Assembly: GCA_004802725.1 (NCBI GenBank)
Contig: SGPM01000073.1
Location: forward strand, 1 to 64,000
Reading direction: 5' to 3'
DNA length: 64,000 bases
From: Antrodiella citrinella
Taxonomy: Eukaryota; Basidiomycota; Agaricomycetes; Polyporales; Steccherinaceae
This document shows positions 24,505-35,303 of this stretch, piece after piece. The number at the start of each line of letters is the position of its first letter. Within the stretch, counting starts at the first letter, position 1. The translations under genes were made by a program, and so were the position numbers. The notes beneath the pieces are model-generated. The model was given only the letters and a program-made list of their open reading frames with translations, ran no database searches and had not been told where the DNA came from.

Positions 24505-27500
24505 ATGGCGTCCAACCATAATCTCTCGAATACTCTTCTCCTCCTCGCTGTTTTATTTGTCGTCCTTCCATCGGGAACATACGCGTTCGGTGCAGGCGAT
24601 ATTCCTGATTTCGCGTATCTAAACGGTCAGTGTTCCGCTAAAGGTCATCTAAACGCTCGTTGATTCACGACCACATCCAGACAAGGCATTCCGTCATGGT
24701 GACATTGAGAACGTCCTCGGTGAACTTGTCAAGAGCTATGGGCATGCACGTGGTGGTGGCCTCTTGAGTATTGCAAGTTCGTTCATCGGTGCTGCAAGTC
24801 AGGCTGGCGGCGCGAAGTTCAATAAGGACGATGTGAAGAAAGTATACTTCGTACGTACGCAAAACTGGCTGTTTGCTACGTTATCTGAGACTGACTGTTC
24901 TGTGGCCGTAATCAGGGCAATTGGTTGAGAGATTACTCACAGGTATACCGAATTATAGCATTGACCTAGGTCGTCCTTGTTGAGTTTCTGATACAACTAC
25001 TCTTTGTAGGCCATGGATATTGCTGGTCTAGAGAAGCTGACCGCAGATACGATTGTTCTCATTGTGTCCGTTCTGGGATTCATGGTGAATGTTACTTCTC
25101 GTGAATGCCGACCATAGTTCACATATGGTGCTCAGACTTTCGGTTTCGCCACCGAAGAATTTGAAGTTACTCCGGCCCGCTTGGGTGTTTACTTGCCTGT
25201 CGAGCATATCGACAATCCAAAGTAAGATTCGAAAATGATATTTACTATATCGACTTCACAGTGTCTTCTCTGATGCTGATTATTGATATTACAGAGGTTA
25301 TGGTGAAAAGGAAGGAGATGCTCGTCAATTCCATCCAAAGCTCCGTCCACCTGTGCAAGCCGAAGAATTGGAGATCGACCTGAAGACTGGTATGAAGGTT
25401 GGTGTCACACGATTCAGCATACCTACCCCCGTGTGACAGCGACTTCTTACAGAACTATATGGCCACCGAGAACAAAGGATGGGATACCTCCACTGCTCAT
25501 ATTCGCCGGGCATTCCGTGCTTGTATTGATCATGGTCGCCGTGCACGTGGAAAAGAAGGCCCTGAGTTGTGGGAGGCGTACAGGCTCCTCGGGATGGGTC
25601 TTCATACCATGGAGGATCTGCTTGCTCATAGCAATTGGTGTGAGATTGCCCTCAGAAAGATGGGCTATTCTGAGGTGTTCTGCCATGTTGGTGATCGAGG
25701 TGAGGACAGTTTTATGACACATTGCGCCATACTAATTTAGCATAACACAGTTGTCATAAATACGCCTGATGGTCCAGCTCCTCCAGTGGTCACCGGTACC
25801 TTTGGAAGTGCTGATTTCATGCACTCCCTCATGGGTGAAGCCACAGAGTAAGTGCATATGTTGGTGCGCGTGAATTGTTACTGACGCTGTGACTTCAGCC
25901 ATTTGAGTCAAGCCAGTGTAGTTGATCTTTCTGCAAAGATGTCTGCTGTTCGTTTCACACTTCCCATATGTACGGTGCCTCTTGATCACTGATGTCGTTT
26001 CAGGCTTCCTCTAGCAACGCCAATTCATTTGGGGATCTTAAGAATCTTCTGTCGAGTTTACCTTTCGGTATCGGCGGAGACAGCGACACCAGTCTTCACG
26101 AAATTAGTCAAATGCACGAGGAGTCGAAGGCGTATAGCTTTGATCCCAATAAGATTGCGTCTCCGGAGGTGCAGAAGAAATTACTTCGACTGCTTGTGAT
26201 GCGAGACAACATTTTCAGGCAGATCTTGAGAGTGTGTTCAACGTGGTGCTGTTTCTTGCGATTGACCCATCTCACGCAATGCATTCTTCTTTCCTAGGGA
26301 CTCGAGTCAATTCCCGGTCTGACCGATCTCATCGACAGCTTGACGAACGCTTTGAACGCTTGTGAGTAATATTCATCTTGTTGGTCCTGGCGTCATATTT
26401 AGGACGAGACTGCTGCAGATGTATACACGATCCTGGCACCTTATCTTACTGTAAGCGCTCCATGTCTTCGCTGAACGTGCTAAGGTGTTCATCGTCCCCT
26501 CAAAGCCCCTCTTGCAACAAGTTAGCGGTGTGTTGTCGCAAGGTAGCCAAGCTATCATTGATACGGACGATCAATACGAAGTATGTGGCAGACATCTCAG
26601 GTCTGATGTCATCTTATCCCAATTGTCTTGACTTGCACAGGTTTTCAACAACCCAAATGCATCCGATCCGTCTCACAGCTTGCTGTCAAAGGTTCGTTCC
26701 AGCGGTTTGAAGTTCTCAGCAGTGCATTGATCGGCCTTTTCCAGGACCACTTCGCGTTGGTTTTGAACGAGCCTGCTGGCAAGATAGCTCTGGTGGTGGT
26801 GAGATACAGCGTGGATCTCATTGTACGAGTAAGTTCTTGAGTTGCATGTAACAATGAGTCTGAACATTAACTCTTCGCTGTAGGCCTGGTCCGAAGACCT
26901 CAACCCTGATCAAATCATTGATCAGGTACGCATCTCTAGACCTATTTTCTCTAGTTCAAAAGCTGACACGCATATCATCAGGTGTTGGAAGCTTTCCACC
27001 ATCCCTACTATGCCACAGGCCGTTCGAATATCCAGGATGACATGTTCCAAGAGATGGAGAAATGGGTGGAAGGTCTTGAGGATCGTCAGGCAACCATGGC
27101 CCAGCTTACGAAGGTACGTCCGAGCACGAGATACGCCACATGTAACGGATGCAGTGCTAACATCCGTTCCTGTCGTCCCAGGAAAGCGTGAGAGCTGGTA
27201 GGAACAAAAGACAGGGTGCCGACGATGACTTGTCTCATTCGCACCAAGTATACGAAGGCAGCGTTCCCATCGGCAACTACGCCGGGGCCACAGCTACTCC
27301 TTCCTATGAAACTAACGATCCCCAGCCGTCTGTCAAGTACGAAAACAGGCCAAGCAGTGGAGCCTTGTATCCCGCACCATCACCCTCTGCCGGATACACG
27401 GGTGGGGGTGGCAGCGGTGCATCGTATGCTGCACAAGGACGATATGAAGCTTCCGAAGAGAATTACTCCTCTGGAGGGTACGTTTCCGAGTCTTCTCAGC

Positions 27501-28581
27501 AGCCATCTTATGGCCGCACAGAGGACGGATACAAGTCATCTGAGAACACACATGGGTCGTCCCAGAGCACCTACGGATCATCTCAGAACGTTTATGGGCA
27601 GCATCATGCCACGGCAGGCGGATATGCTGGTACACAAGGTTATGGTTCGAGCCAGACCGAGTACAACGCACCTCCTATCGGTGTCTCCCGTCCATCTGAA
27701 CATACCAGCTATGGATCGATCAATACACCTCAAAGTGCTTACGGCCGCACAGGGTCGGCCCAGGCTGCCTATGGTCAGACTGAACCCTCTTACGGTCGAA
27801 CAGAAGTATCGTATGAATCCTCGTATGGTAGAACGGAAGCATCTTACGCTCAATTTGGGCCTGCGTATGGTCGGACCGAAGGGCAAGTTGCACCATCCTA
27901 CGCTCAACCCCTCCTATCCTATGTTCCACCGGTACCAACCTATGCTCAACCGGCACCAGCTTTTGTTCCACCAGTACCGTCTTATGACCCTTCCTACGGT
28001 CGGACCGAACCAGCTTCTGTGTACCAGTCTTCAGGATATGGTAGCGTAAGACGTCCCGTTGACGATGAGGGTATGTCTGAATCGATTTACGCAGATCTGA
28101 ATGTTTACCAACAACAATAGGTTCATATGGAACTCAAGGACACCGTCATGGAGAGGCTGATAGCTTCTACGATGAAGCTAGCGTTCAAGAAAGTTTCAGT
28201 CGCATGTCTGTCAATGAGAGCAGTGCCAATGGACGGAGTAATCAGGGCTATGAGGCCCCCGTTGCTTATCCTACTAGCGTTGTGTATCCCACTAGCTATG
28301 AGTCTTCTGCAGGAAGGGCTGAAGGCTACGTTGGTGCTCCTGTCTACGGCGGTGAAGGTGCTTTTGTTACCAACCTGGGATATGGTGGCGGTTATGCTGC
28401 AGGGGAGATCGCAGGAGGGTACGGAGGAGGAGGCCAAGATAGAAGGCGCTCTGGTGACCATGATGGTGGTAGGCATCATCGCAGAGACTCGAGGGAGAGG
28501 AGACGCAGGTCTGGGAGTAGAGACTCTTCCGAGGAACGTCGAGAGCATGGACACCACCATCACCACAAGAACAGCGATTAG
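24505..28581 (+). CDS. het-c: HET-C heterokaryon-incompatibility family protein
   Basis: The HET-C family is named for a Neurospora locus that governs vegetative incompatibility; most fungi have a homologue, and its basic role is not well defined. The protein starts with a signal peptide or membrane anchor (MASNHNLSNTLLLLAVLFVV) and continues AFGAGDIPDFAYLN, KAFRHGDIENVLGELV, GNWLRDYSQ (a 27-base exon at 24,916-24,942), AMDIAGLEKLTADTIVLIVS, TFGFATEEFEVTPARLGVYL, HIRRAFRACIDHGRRARGKE and GLHTMEDLLAHSNWCEIALR. These are the ordered conserved blocks of the family. The C-terminal third is low complexity, with Tyr/Gly/Ser repeats (see the SYGRTE repeat), then an Arg/His-rich tail ending in HHHHHHKNSD. 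A last intron from about 28,071 to 28,121 removes the in-frame stop at 28,118-28,120. About 15 introns. Allele specificity cannot be judged from one copy. Confidence 0.9.
27735..28015 (+). repeat. Degenerate YGRTE-type repeat inside the HET-C C-terminus
   Basis: At protein level this stretch repeats YGRTG, YGQTE, YGRTE, YGRTE, YGRTE, YGRTE and YGRTE, spaced 7-20 residues apart and interleaved with SY, APSYAQP and PPVPTYAQP units. At DNA level the units are diverged, so this is an old repeat kept as coding sequence. It continues a Tyr/Gly/Ser-rich low-complexity tail that begins near 27,240. Confidence 0.7.
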
Positions 28582-29715
28582 AAAGGGTTCAGTCATAAAC
28601 GTAGAGCCGCTAGAGACGTTTCAAGTCGGACGATGCAAGAAGAACTACCGATGGACTGGACTGTACTTTGCATAACGAAGAATGAACTGTAGTATGAGTA
28701 CTGCTACCTGTGTACGTGTTTCCTTAGATTTTCATGTTCCGATTGCTGCCTTGTAATTTGTACCAATAGCACGAATCTCATTGGGCCATGGGGGCGAACC
28801 TCAAGAACTTCAATTTTCCAGATCTACACCAACATGGTCTGCGCATGAACATTGTTCCTCGAGATACTACATTTCACAAGATGCGAACGCATGATACATC
28901 TATTCAAAGAGCATCTTGTTCCAAAGCTTGAGGTGATAGGTACGTTTCTTTCTGCCGATATGAACAGCTTGACTGACCCACCTTGCAATACTAGAAACTT
29001 TATCGTACCCTCAGAAATATGCACATATCCTCTGTCGTCATCATAGACAACAGACATGTTGCATGATTGGTTTGATTCTGTGCTTCGTGCTGCAACTGAT
29101 TACAGGTCTCTACGCGTTTTTACAGTTAAACTATGCTCTTGGCGGTCCGTTTGCAGACAAAGGTACGGTATGTACTTATCAGACTTCCCTGCCACCTACC
29201 TCTAACAACTCTCTAACGCAGTATCTGGCAGTCTTACATCAATCTATCAGAGGAATTTTGTATCCGGCGCTGCGTCAGTCCGCATTGTTTCCTCACTGGC
29301 AGTCACCCCTAACATGTGTCTCTTACTCGCCTCAACATGCCGACAGAACAATACAACTCCGAAGGCATCAGACATGTTATGCCCGTCCAAACGCAGCAAA
29401 CCGCGTCATTGTGTTCGCTGATACTCCACTTCCATACACTCGTAGGCTTTCTGTAGACAGCGGACAGCACACGCGAAGAGACGCAAGGACGAATTGTACG
29501 AAAGTTCATCCTTGCTATCGCCTCTTGCTCCATACCCTGGCCGTCATCTTATCGGTCGGCGCAGTTCATTCTGTCAGCGTATCCTCCCCGACTGGCCGAA
29601 TATTTCGCAGTCCCTGACGTTCGTGTTCTGGATGCAGGAATACTCGCAGAGACGAGGATTTCTGTCTGACGTAGGCTACGGCCATGGTCTGACCAGGCTC
29701 AACCTCTTGCAAACG
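28582..29715. other. Intergenic, no gene recognised
   Basis: This stretch of about 1.1 kb separates HET-C from the first CPL1-like gene. An open frame at 29,063-29,617 on the plus strand starts with a hydrophobic helix (MIGLILCFVLQLITGLYAFL), but the rest has no recognisable domain and no clear intron or context support. I treat it as unproven. Confidence 0.35.
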
Positions 29716-29724
29716 TATAAAAAA
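29716..29724 (+). promoter_or_regulatory. TATA box of the first CPL1-like gene
   Basis: The sequence TATAAAAAA lies 89 bases before the ATG at 29,813. Strong TATA boxes are rare among the genes in this window and are seen here at the secreted-protein, hydrophobin, glutaredoxin and orphan genes. Confidence 0.6.
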
Positions 29725-29812
29725 GGTGGATGGCAGGACTACACACCTCAGTCGAGCTCTACCAAGCATCGACACACCTTCCCTTGCAATCCCCGCCACA
29801 TTTTATTTCACT

Positions 29813-30946
29813 ATGCGCTTCACATTTCCCGCTCTCGCTACCCTGGCCATGTCCTTGCCGCTCGTCTCTGGCCGAGTTATCAACGGTCTTCTCGGTCGCA
29901 GTGCTGACTTGACTGTCGATGTATGCGCCGAGGTGATCGCCGTTTTGTCGGTGGATGTCTTGGGGATTGCCATCGTGTTTGGGAATCTTGGTGGGGATTT
30001 TGTGCTATAATCAATAGATTATCTCTGAAGCGTTCACTACTAGACATTTGTCTTTGTATTGACGCTATCGTTGATATTCTGGATGTCAACGTCGTCGTTC
30101 AAGCAGCAGTCGCGCTTGCCGGAGAGGCCGCTGTGGTAGCCGAGCTTACGGCCTTGGTTTGTGATGACCTTTTGACCAGTAGTTGTTGACCTAATGGATC
30201 TTACCTACCAGATCAATGCTGCTCCAGGACACGAAACGTGTTCTTACCCTGACCATTTTGAGGCAGTCTGCAGCGAGGCGGCAGTTCTTTCAAAGCTGTA
30301 ATTGCATTAAAATTACACTAATATGGTCTTGCAGAAACCCGTGCGGCTTCCAGTGCACGGACGGTTTTACCCTCTCCCCGATCAGTAAGCCGGTTGACTG
30401 CATCTGCGTCCCACCCAAGATCGTCTGCAACGGCGTTTGCACCGATGCCAAGGCTTGCCCTAGCTCTGTTGCGAAGAGAGAGCTAGAGGTCGAGAAACGC
30501 CACGCTGTGTGCGACAGAGGATTTACCCCCTGTGGTGTCTTTGAATGGTCTGGCATGCGTGCCTCTCAAGCATGGGAGTGTGTCGATACCCAATCTGATC
30601 TCGAAAGCTGTACGTCTGTTCCTATCAATATGTTTACGCCCTCTTCTACTCGCTTCTCCACACCTGATGCCCAGGCTGATCCCTTCTCGTTGCAGGTGGT
30701 GGATGTGCCGTCCCCCTTATGCGCGGCACCCCTCGTGGTATTGACTGCACAGCTATTCCCGGCGTCGCAGACGTTTCCTGCGGTGCCGGATCTTGCGTCG
30801 TCCATCGCTGCCTTCCTGGCTACGTCCCCTCTTTGGACAGAGCGTTCTGCATTCACAAGCCCTCGTTGGGTTTGGAATTCGAGAGCGAGATCCCCGCGGC
30901 CTTAGCATACGGCCTGGAGCTTCCTTTCGTCAAGAAGGCTAACTAA
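29813..30946 (+). CDS. CPL1/priA-like secreted cysteine-rich protein, copy 1
   Basis: The protein belongs to the basidiomycete family that includes Lentinula priA and Cryptococcus Cpl1. It begins with a signal peptide (MRFTFPALATLAMSLPLVSG). Exons then encode a hydrophobic segment with a Cys (ICLCIDAIVDILDVNVVVQA), HETCSYPDHFEAVCSE, a cysteine-rich middle (CGFQCTDGFTLSP, CICVPPKIVCNGVCTDAKAC), a dibasic segment (AKRELEVEKRH), and the CPL1-like C-terminal domain (CDRGFTPCGVFEWSGMRASQ, WECVDTQSDLESCGGCAVP, GIDCTAIPGVADVSCGAGSC, CVVHRCLPGYVPS). About four introns are inferred; one splits the CGGC motif near 30,611. Secretion is inferred from the leader. Precise function in this organism is unknown; homologues are secreted and developmentally or host-regulated. 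Copy 2 lies about 1.4 kb downstream. Confidence 0.85.
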
Positions 30947-32341
30947 TCACTTCTGACCGAGGTCACGGATATCTAGAGGAAGTGGAATGCAGAAACGGCT
31001 TTGCGACTGGTTTGATTTGGATAAGACGGTTGTGGGAGGAAACGCAGATAATGGGGACATGACGTCGGATTATGATGATTGTACTGTATAGGAATGTGAA
31101 TGCAACCTTTTGACCACCGTAACACTGCTCCCGTGTGTCGGAAAAACTTGGAAACACTTTCTTCAGTGTTCATCCCTCTCGCAAACAACCTAAGTTGCAG
31201 ATCCCTGAGTCTCGAACTTAGTTGGCCCGTTTTGGAAGCGCCACGACGGTGTCGATCGGTCCTGATCAGTGATCATGAGTGAGTGAGTGAGTCCTCCATT
31301 GTCAAACTTGCTCTCCATCTTGCACGGCCCTTTTAAACGACCCTGCTTTAGTCCCCTTCTCTCTCAGCAATATTTATTGACTTGACTAGACTCGTGAAGA
31401 TTCCGAAGAAGCCAACATCCTGAGTCACAAGCGGCTGCATGTCTCGCATCTGGGGCCCGGGCGCTATGGACACTGGTATCGCCGTAATCGGCGATGAGGT
31501 GGCCCGCAAAAATCAGCATAGAGAACCGATGACGGTCACCTCCGTGGGTTGCATAAGAGGATGTATGGTGTGAGTGTGATTACTTAGCTTATGTGCCAAC
31601 TGCGCACACTGCTAACGTTGCTTCTGCCACTGCCGTCGTATTACTAGATGAACAAATGGGGTGTATTCCGTACGTCTTGATACCGTCTCTCCATTTTCAG
31701 CGAGCCGCCTTCGACTGCACGAGAACGGAGTCGTTGCGGGAAGCCCCACAACGCCCGAACATTCCTCGTTAACCAGGTCATTTGCCATACTTTGCCATGT
31801 TACCCATCCATCGGTCATGTCTAGAATACATGACAGCATTAATCTATCAGCGCTGTGCAGAAAGCTGTCGTCGTTCCGCACTGTTGCCCCATGCCGTCCT
31901 GCCGTGGTTAGCTTGGCCGGGGATATCGCCTCGTTCTATTGGAGACCATACGGGCCCTGTCAATGCTCGCAGAACATGTTGCTCTGTGAGGTAAGTCTTG
32001 CCTCCGCTTAACCAGAGTCCCCTTCCACCTAATGATCCAAGCTGTTCGGTGCAGATGCCGAATGTGTTCTTTTAGGCACTCGCTGCTCGTCGTATAATTC
32101 TTCGCAGACGGCCTCGATGGTCCTGGGGCCGGAGCCCTTAGTCTTGACATCTTTTGCCGGACAAACTGCACACTGGCAGCTCACTCATACAGGGCACGGC
32201 TCTTGACGTGTCTGCCTCCGCATTTAGCGCGTTTCATTCCGTTGTGAACGCCTCAATACAGATCTCAACAACGAGTGAAACACATAAAAGAAACCTGGAT
32301 CATGCTGGGGCACTTTTGAACTAGCTTCCTGGCCCACCAAG
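30947..32341. other. Intergenic between the two CPL1-like genes
   Basis: About 1.4 kb lies between the tandem paralogues. It includes a short GAGT repeat (GAGTGAGTGAGTGAG near 31,275-31,290). Several open frames on both strands have no domain or splice support. A CATAAAAG element at about 32,283 is a weak TATA candidate for copy 2. Confidence 0.35.
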
Positions 32342-33512
32342 ATGCACATTGCTGCTTCTCCCCTTATTGTGCTTGCCGGTGCCGCTCTCGTAGCTGGCCG
32401 CGCATTCAACAATGAGCTCGTTGCGCGTACTACCACGGATATTTGTGCAGAGGTCGATGCGGGACTCAGCGTCAGCCTCCTTGGTATCTCCATTGTGATT
32501 GGCCTCATTGGTCAGAAAGTTTCTGAGTATCTTCACGCGGACTCGTTTTTGACTACCTTTTACTAGAGGTCTGTCTGTGCGTCTCGGGTATCCCCGCCTT
32601 CGTCAAGACGGACGCAGTGGCCATCGCTGCTGTGAACATTGCTGGCGTGGCCTCTGTCTCTGCAGATATTGAGGCTATGGTAAGCATACACTGATAATAT
32701 GGTAGCGCGTGTCATTGAACAATGGTCTAGATCAACACTGCCAAAGGTCATCAGAAGTGCTCTTACCCTGACAATTTTGAGGCCGTTTGTTCAAAGGAGT
32801 CAGTAACCCACATGACAATCGCGATACGTCGATCTGACAGGGCTCGTACTATAGGACTCCGTGCGGCTTCAATTGCATCAACGGGTTCTCGCCTTCCCCA
32901 GCTAAGGATCCCAAAGACTGCGTTTGCTTGCCCCCGAAGACGGTTTGCAATGGCATCTGCGGGACCTTCAAGTCTTGCCCCAGCGCTCATCCCAAGAGAG
33001 ATGTGGAGATCGCCAAACGCTACGCTTCCTGCGACAAGGGCTTCACAGCGTGCGGTGTTGATGCTTGGCCCGGAATGCGTGCTTCCCAATCATGGGAATG
33101 CGTTGATACCACGTCCGACCTGGAGAGCTGTACGTCCGCATTTTCGCCTTGGCCCCAAGTTGTGGCCCATCTATCCATTTTCTTGTTCTATTCGCTACGC
33201 CACTGTCTTGTCTGCCATTATCCGATAACACATTACTGATTGCTTTTGGTTTCGGCTTTCAGGCGGTGGTTGTGCGACCCCCTTGACCCTTGGCGGTACT
33301 CAGGGAATCGACTGTACCGCTCTCCCCGGTGTGGCCGACGTCTCTTGTCACAGCGCTCATGCGTCGTTCATCGCTGCCTCCCCGGTCACATAGCGTCGTA
33401 CGACAAATCCTTCTGCATCGACTTGAACTCGGCCAATCTCAGCTTCAACCACAATGTCGCTGCAGCGGCATACGGCCTAGAGCACGTCCCACTCAACAAG
33501 AAGGCGGAGTAA
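32342..33512 (+). CDS. CPL1/priA-like secreted cysteine-rich protein, copy 2, frameshifted near 33,350
   Basis: This is a paralogue of the gene at 29,813, with the same order of segments and intron positions. It has a signal peptide (MHIAASPLIVLAGAALVAGR), ICAEVDAGLSVSLLG, CSYPDNFEAVC, CGFNCINGFSPSP, CVCLPPKTVCNGICGTFKSC, a dibasic site (PKRDVEIAKRY), CDKGFTACGVDAWPGMRASQ, WECVDTTSDLESC and GIDCTALPGVADVSC. After this last cysteine (33,346-33,348) there are 11 bases before the next conserved Cys codon, where copy 1 has 12. The frame therefore breaks, and the conserved C-terminal part (SCVVHRCLPGH to the KKAE end at 33,512) lies in another frame. As written, the protein would end early at a TAG near 33,391-33,393. 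This is either a sequencing error or an early pseudogene. Confidence 0.8.
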
Positions 33513-33926
33513 CATGTGGTGCTCGGAGGCAGAAAACGGTACAGTCGGCAATGGCAACACTCGTTTCGGACGACTCGCACTCCACGGACTACATTCTTGT
33601 TCTTTCCGGTTTGAAAGTTTCCTATTGTGTCTTTGTTGTTGTTGTTGTGATATAGCGGCTGGAAGGGGTCTGGTTGGTCTTGGACGTTCGTGTGTTTTAT
33701 GGAAGATTAGGTTGTATAGCACCCGCGTAGAACTCGATGTATGTATGTTGTTGTTGGATTTGTTCTGCATCCGACGACGTATGTATTCAGTTCACCGAGG
33801 ATGATTGCGTCGACCGACGTGCTGATTATACTGTCGATTGTGAATATGAGCAAGTGCATGTATGATCGGACTGGGCGCCACATTCTACCACCTCTGCACT
33901 TTATACCACCACCTCGTCATGTCCTA
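33513..33926. other. Intergenic between CPL1-like copy 2 and MED11
   Basis: About 410 bases, T/G-rich on the plus strand with TTGTTG runs near 33,635-33,650 and 33,745-33,760. No gene is seen. The MED11 promoter is presumed to lie here. Confidence 0.35.
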
Positions 33927-34648
33927 ATGGCATCCAATACTCAACGTTCCACGAGCTCGCAGAATGCTACCGCAGATATTGACCCCGTTTGGCTGTCTAG
34001 TCGGACCGCCAGGCAGATCTACGCCTTGTCTGATGTGGAAGAGGTTCGTCCTTGCTTTGAGGCGTACGGAGCGAGCTATGTCGCTGACTATTCCTTTCCT
34101 GAACTGAATAGGGCATAAGTCGTCTGCTGTCGCTCGCAGCGTCGTCTATATCGCTCCTGACGTTACCACAAACCGATACACCCGAGGATGGTCTCCCACA
34201 AGGTGGTGAAAGGTCGGAGCAGTTCGTGCTTGAAGTCAGCGAATACTTTGAACGAATAGACGTGTGTCACAAATCCCATTCTACTTCTACATCATTCACT
34301 AATACATATCCCTGCCATTTGCTATGTGTCCGTCACCAGCAAATACACATCGCTATTCGTTCTTCACTGGCGCATATCCGACAATCCCGCATCGCACCCT
34401 CCGCAATCAACGCTCCGCCCTTAAACTTCATCCCTCCATCTCTAGGGGTGGGCATGCCCACGGACACGACGGCGTTTTCAGGCGGGAAGGGAAGTCGAGG
34501 CTTGCAAGAGGAACGTGTGGAGCGGGATGCGTGGGCTGGGATTCTGAGTGCTCTCATGCGACTGAAGGAGGCTCAGGCTCGGGACCTTGCGCAGCTCGGA
34601 CAAGATAATGCCAACGAAGGGGATTCGAGCGCAATGCAGGAGGGGTGA
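33927..34648 (+). CDS. MED11: Mediator complex subunit 11 (MED11)
   Basis: MED11 is a small head-module subunit of Mediator that pairs with MED22 and helps load general transcription factors at promoters. Three exons are inferred. The first begins MASNTQRSTSSQNATADIDP and ends IYALSDVEE. The second, after an intron ending in AATAG at about 34,100, gives GISRLLSLAASSISLLTLPQ, then GGERSEQFVLEVSEYFERID. The third, after an intron ending CACCAG near 34,340, gives QIHIAIRSSLAHIRQSRIAP and PPLNFIPPSLGVGMP. The helical N-terminal pattern and the IRxSLxHIRQSRIAPxA block fit fungal MED11 proteins; I recognise them from memory and cannot test them here. The gene converges on TBCA with about 110 bases between stops. 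Confidence 0.75.
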
Positions 34649-34756
34649 TTCACATAGAGCAAGGGTATATGGATATTGTCAATGGGACAGGTCATAAGTA
34701 CAGGCGCGCGTTCGTTCTGCCTATCGTTCACTCTTTTCATTCTGAGTCCTCTTCCC

Positions 34757-35303
34757 TTAGACACTTACACTCTCCAAAATCTCTTCAGCCTTCAAGTATT
34801 CCTCATCCTGTGTGATTTCGGGGTTCTGCTTGGCCGACACCTATTGTCCCATGTCCCATGTAAACGGTTTAGCTTCCTCAAAGGAGCAGGAGGGAACGGG
34901 ACATGCGTACCAGGAGTTCGCGCAAGTCTTGCACAGCGGCTCCGAGACGATTTGCAACGTCCTTAACAAGCTTCTTGTTCTCTTCCAGCATCAACCCCTA
35001 CACATGGTCAGACCCCAGTCTGTTAGCTACAGTGCTGTTCGTAGTCAAAACAACGAGATAGCGCGTACAGCGTTCTTGATATCCCAAGCTTCCGCGCCAT
35101 CCGCGACGAACTTGTCCAGTTTGATTTTCTGGTCTACCTCCTCTTTCTCGTACGTCTGGTGCTCCTTGAACAGTCTTTATCGCGAGACACACAGTGGTAA
35201 GGACTCATGGACTGCGAGCCTGCGTATATCACGACGCCACGAACCGTTTAGCTACTCCGGACTTGATCTTGAGTTGACGGCGAAGGGCGGTGAGGTCGCT
35301 CAT
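34757..35303 (-). CDS. TBCA: Tubulin-binding cofactor A (tubulin-specific chaperone A)
   Basis: Cofactor A is a small all-helical chaperone that captures beta-tubulin during tubulin folding in the cytosol. The first exon, from the ATG at 35,303, encodes MSDLTALRRQLKIKSGVAKR. After a short intron the sequence continues LFKEHQTYEKEEVDQKIKLD and KFVADGAEAWDIKNA, then LMLEENKKLVKDVADRLAAA, and the last exon ends QDEEYLKAEEILESVSV. The order LKIKxGxxKRLxKE, DxKxxxxL, EYxxAxxxLxxV is diagnostic for the family. The protein is close to 110 residues, the usual size. Three or four introns are implied. This is the last conserved gene before the gene-poor interval. Confidence 0.9.

Noticed and set aside
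28071..28120. HET-C ending at the TAG at 28,118-28,120
   Set aside because: A canonical intron (GTATGT to AATAG) covers the stop, and the downstream exon continues in phase with the same Gly/Ser/Tyr-rich style to a stop at 28,581.
29063..29617. Open frame of 184 codons with an N-terminal hydrophobic helix
   Set aside because: The remainder has no recognisable pattern, no conserved cysteine order, and no clear promoter or splice context; a secreted-protein call would be guesswork.
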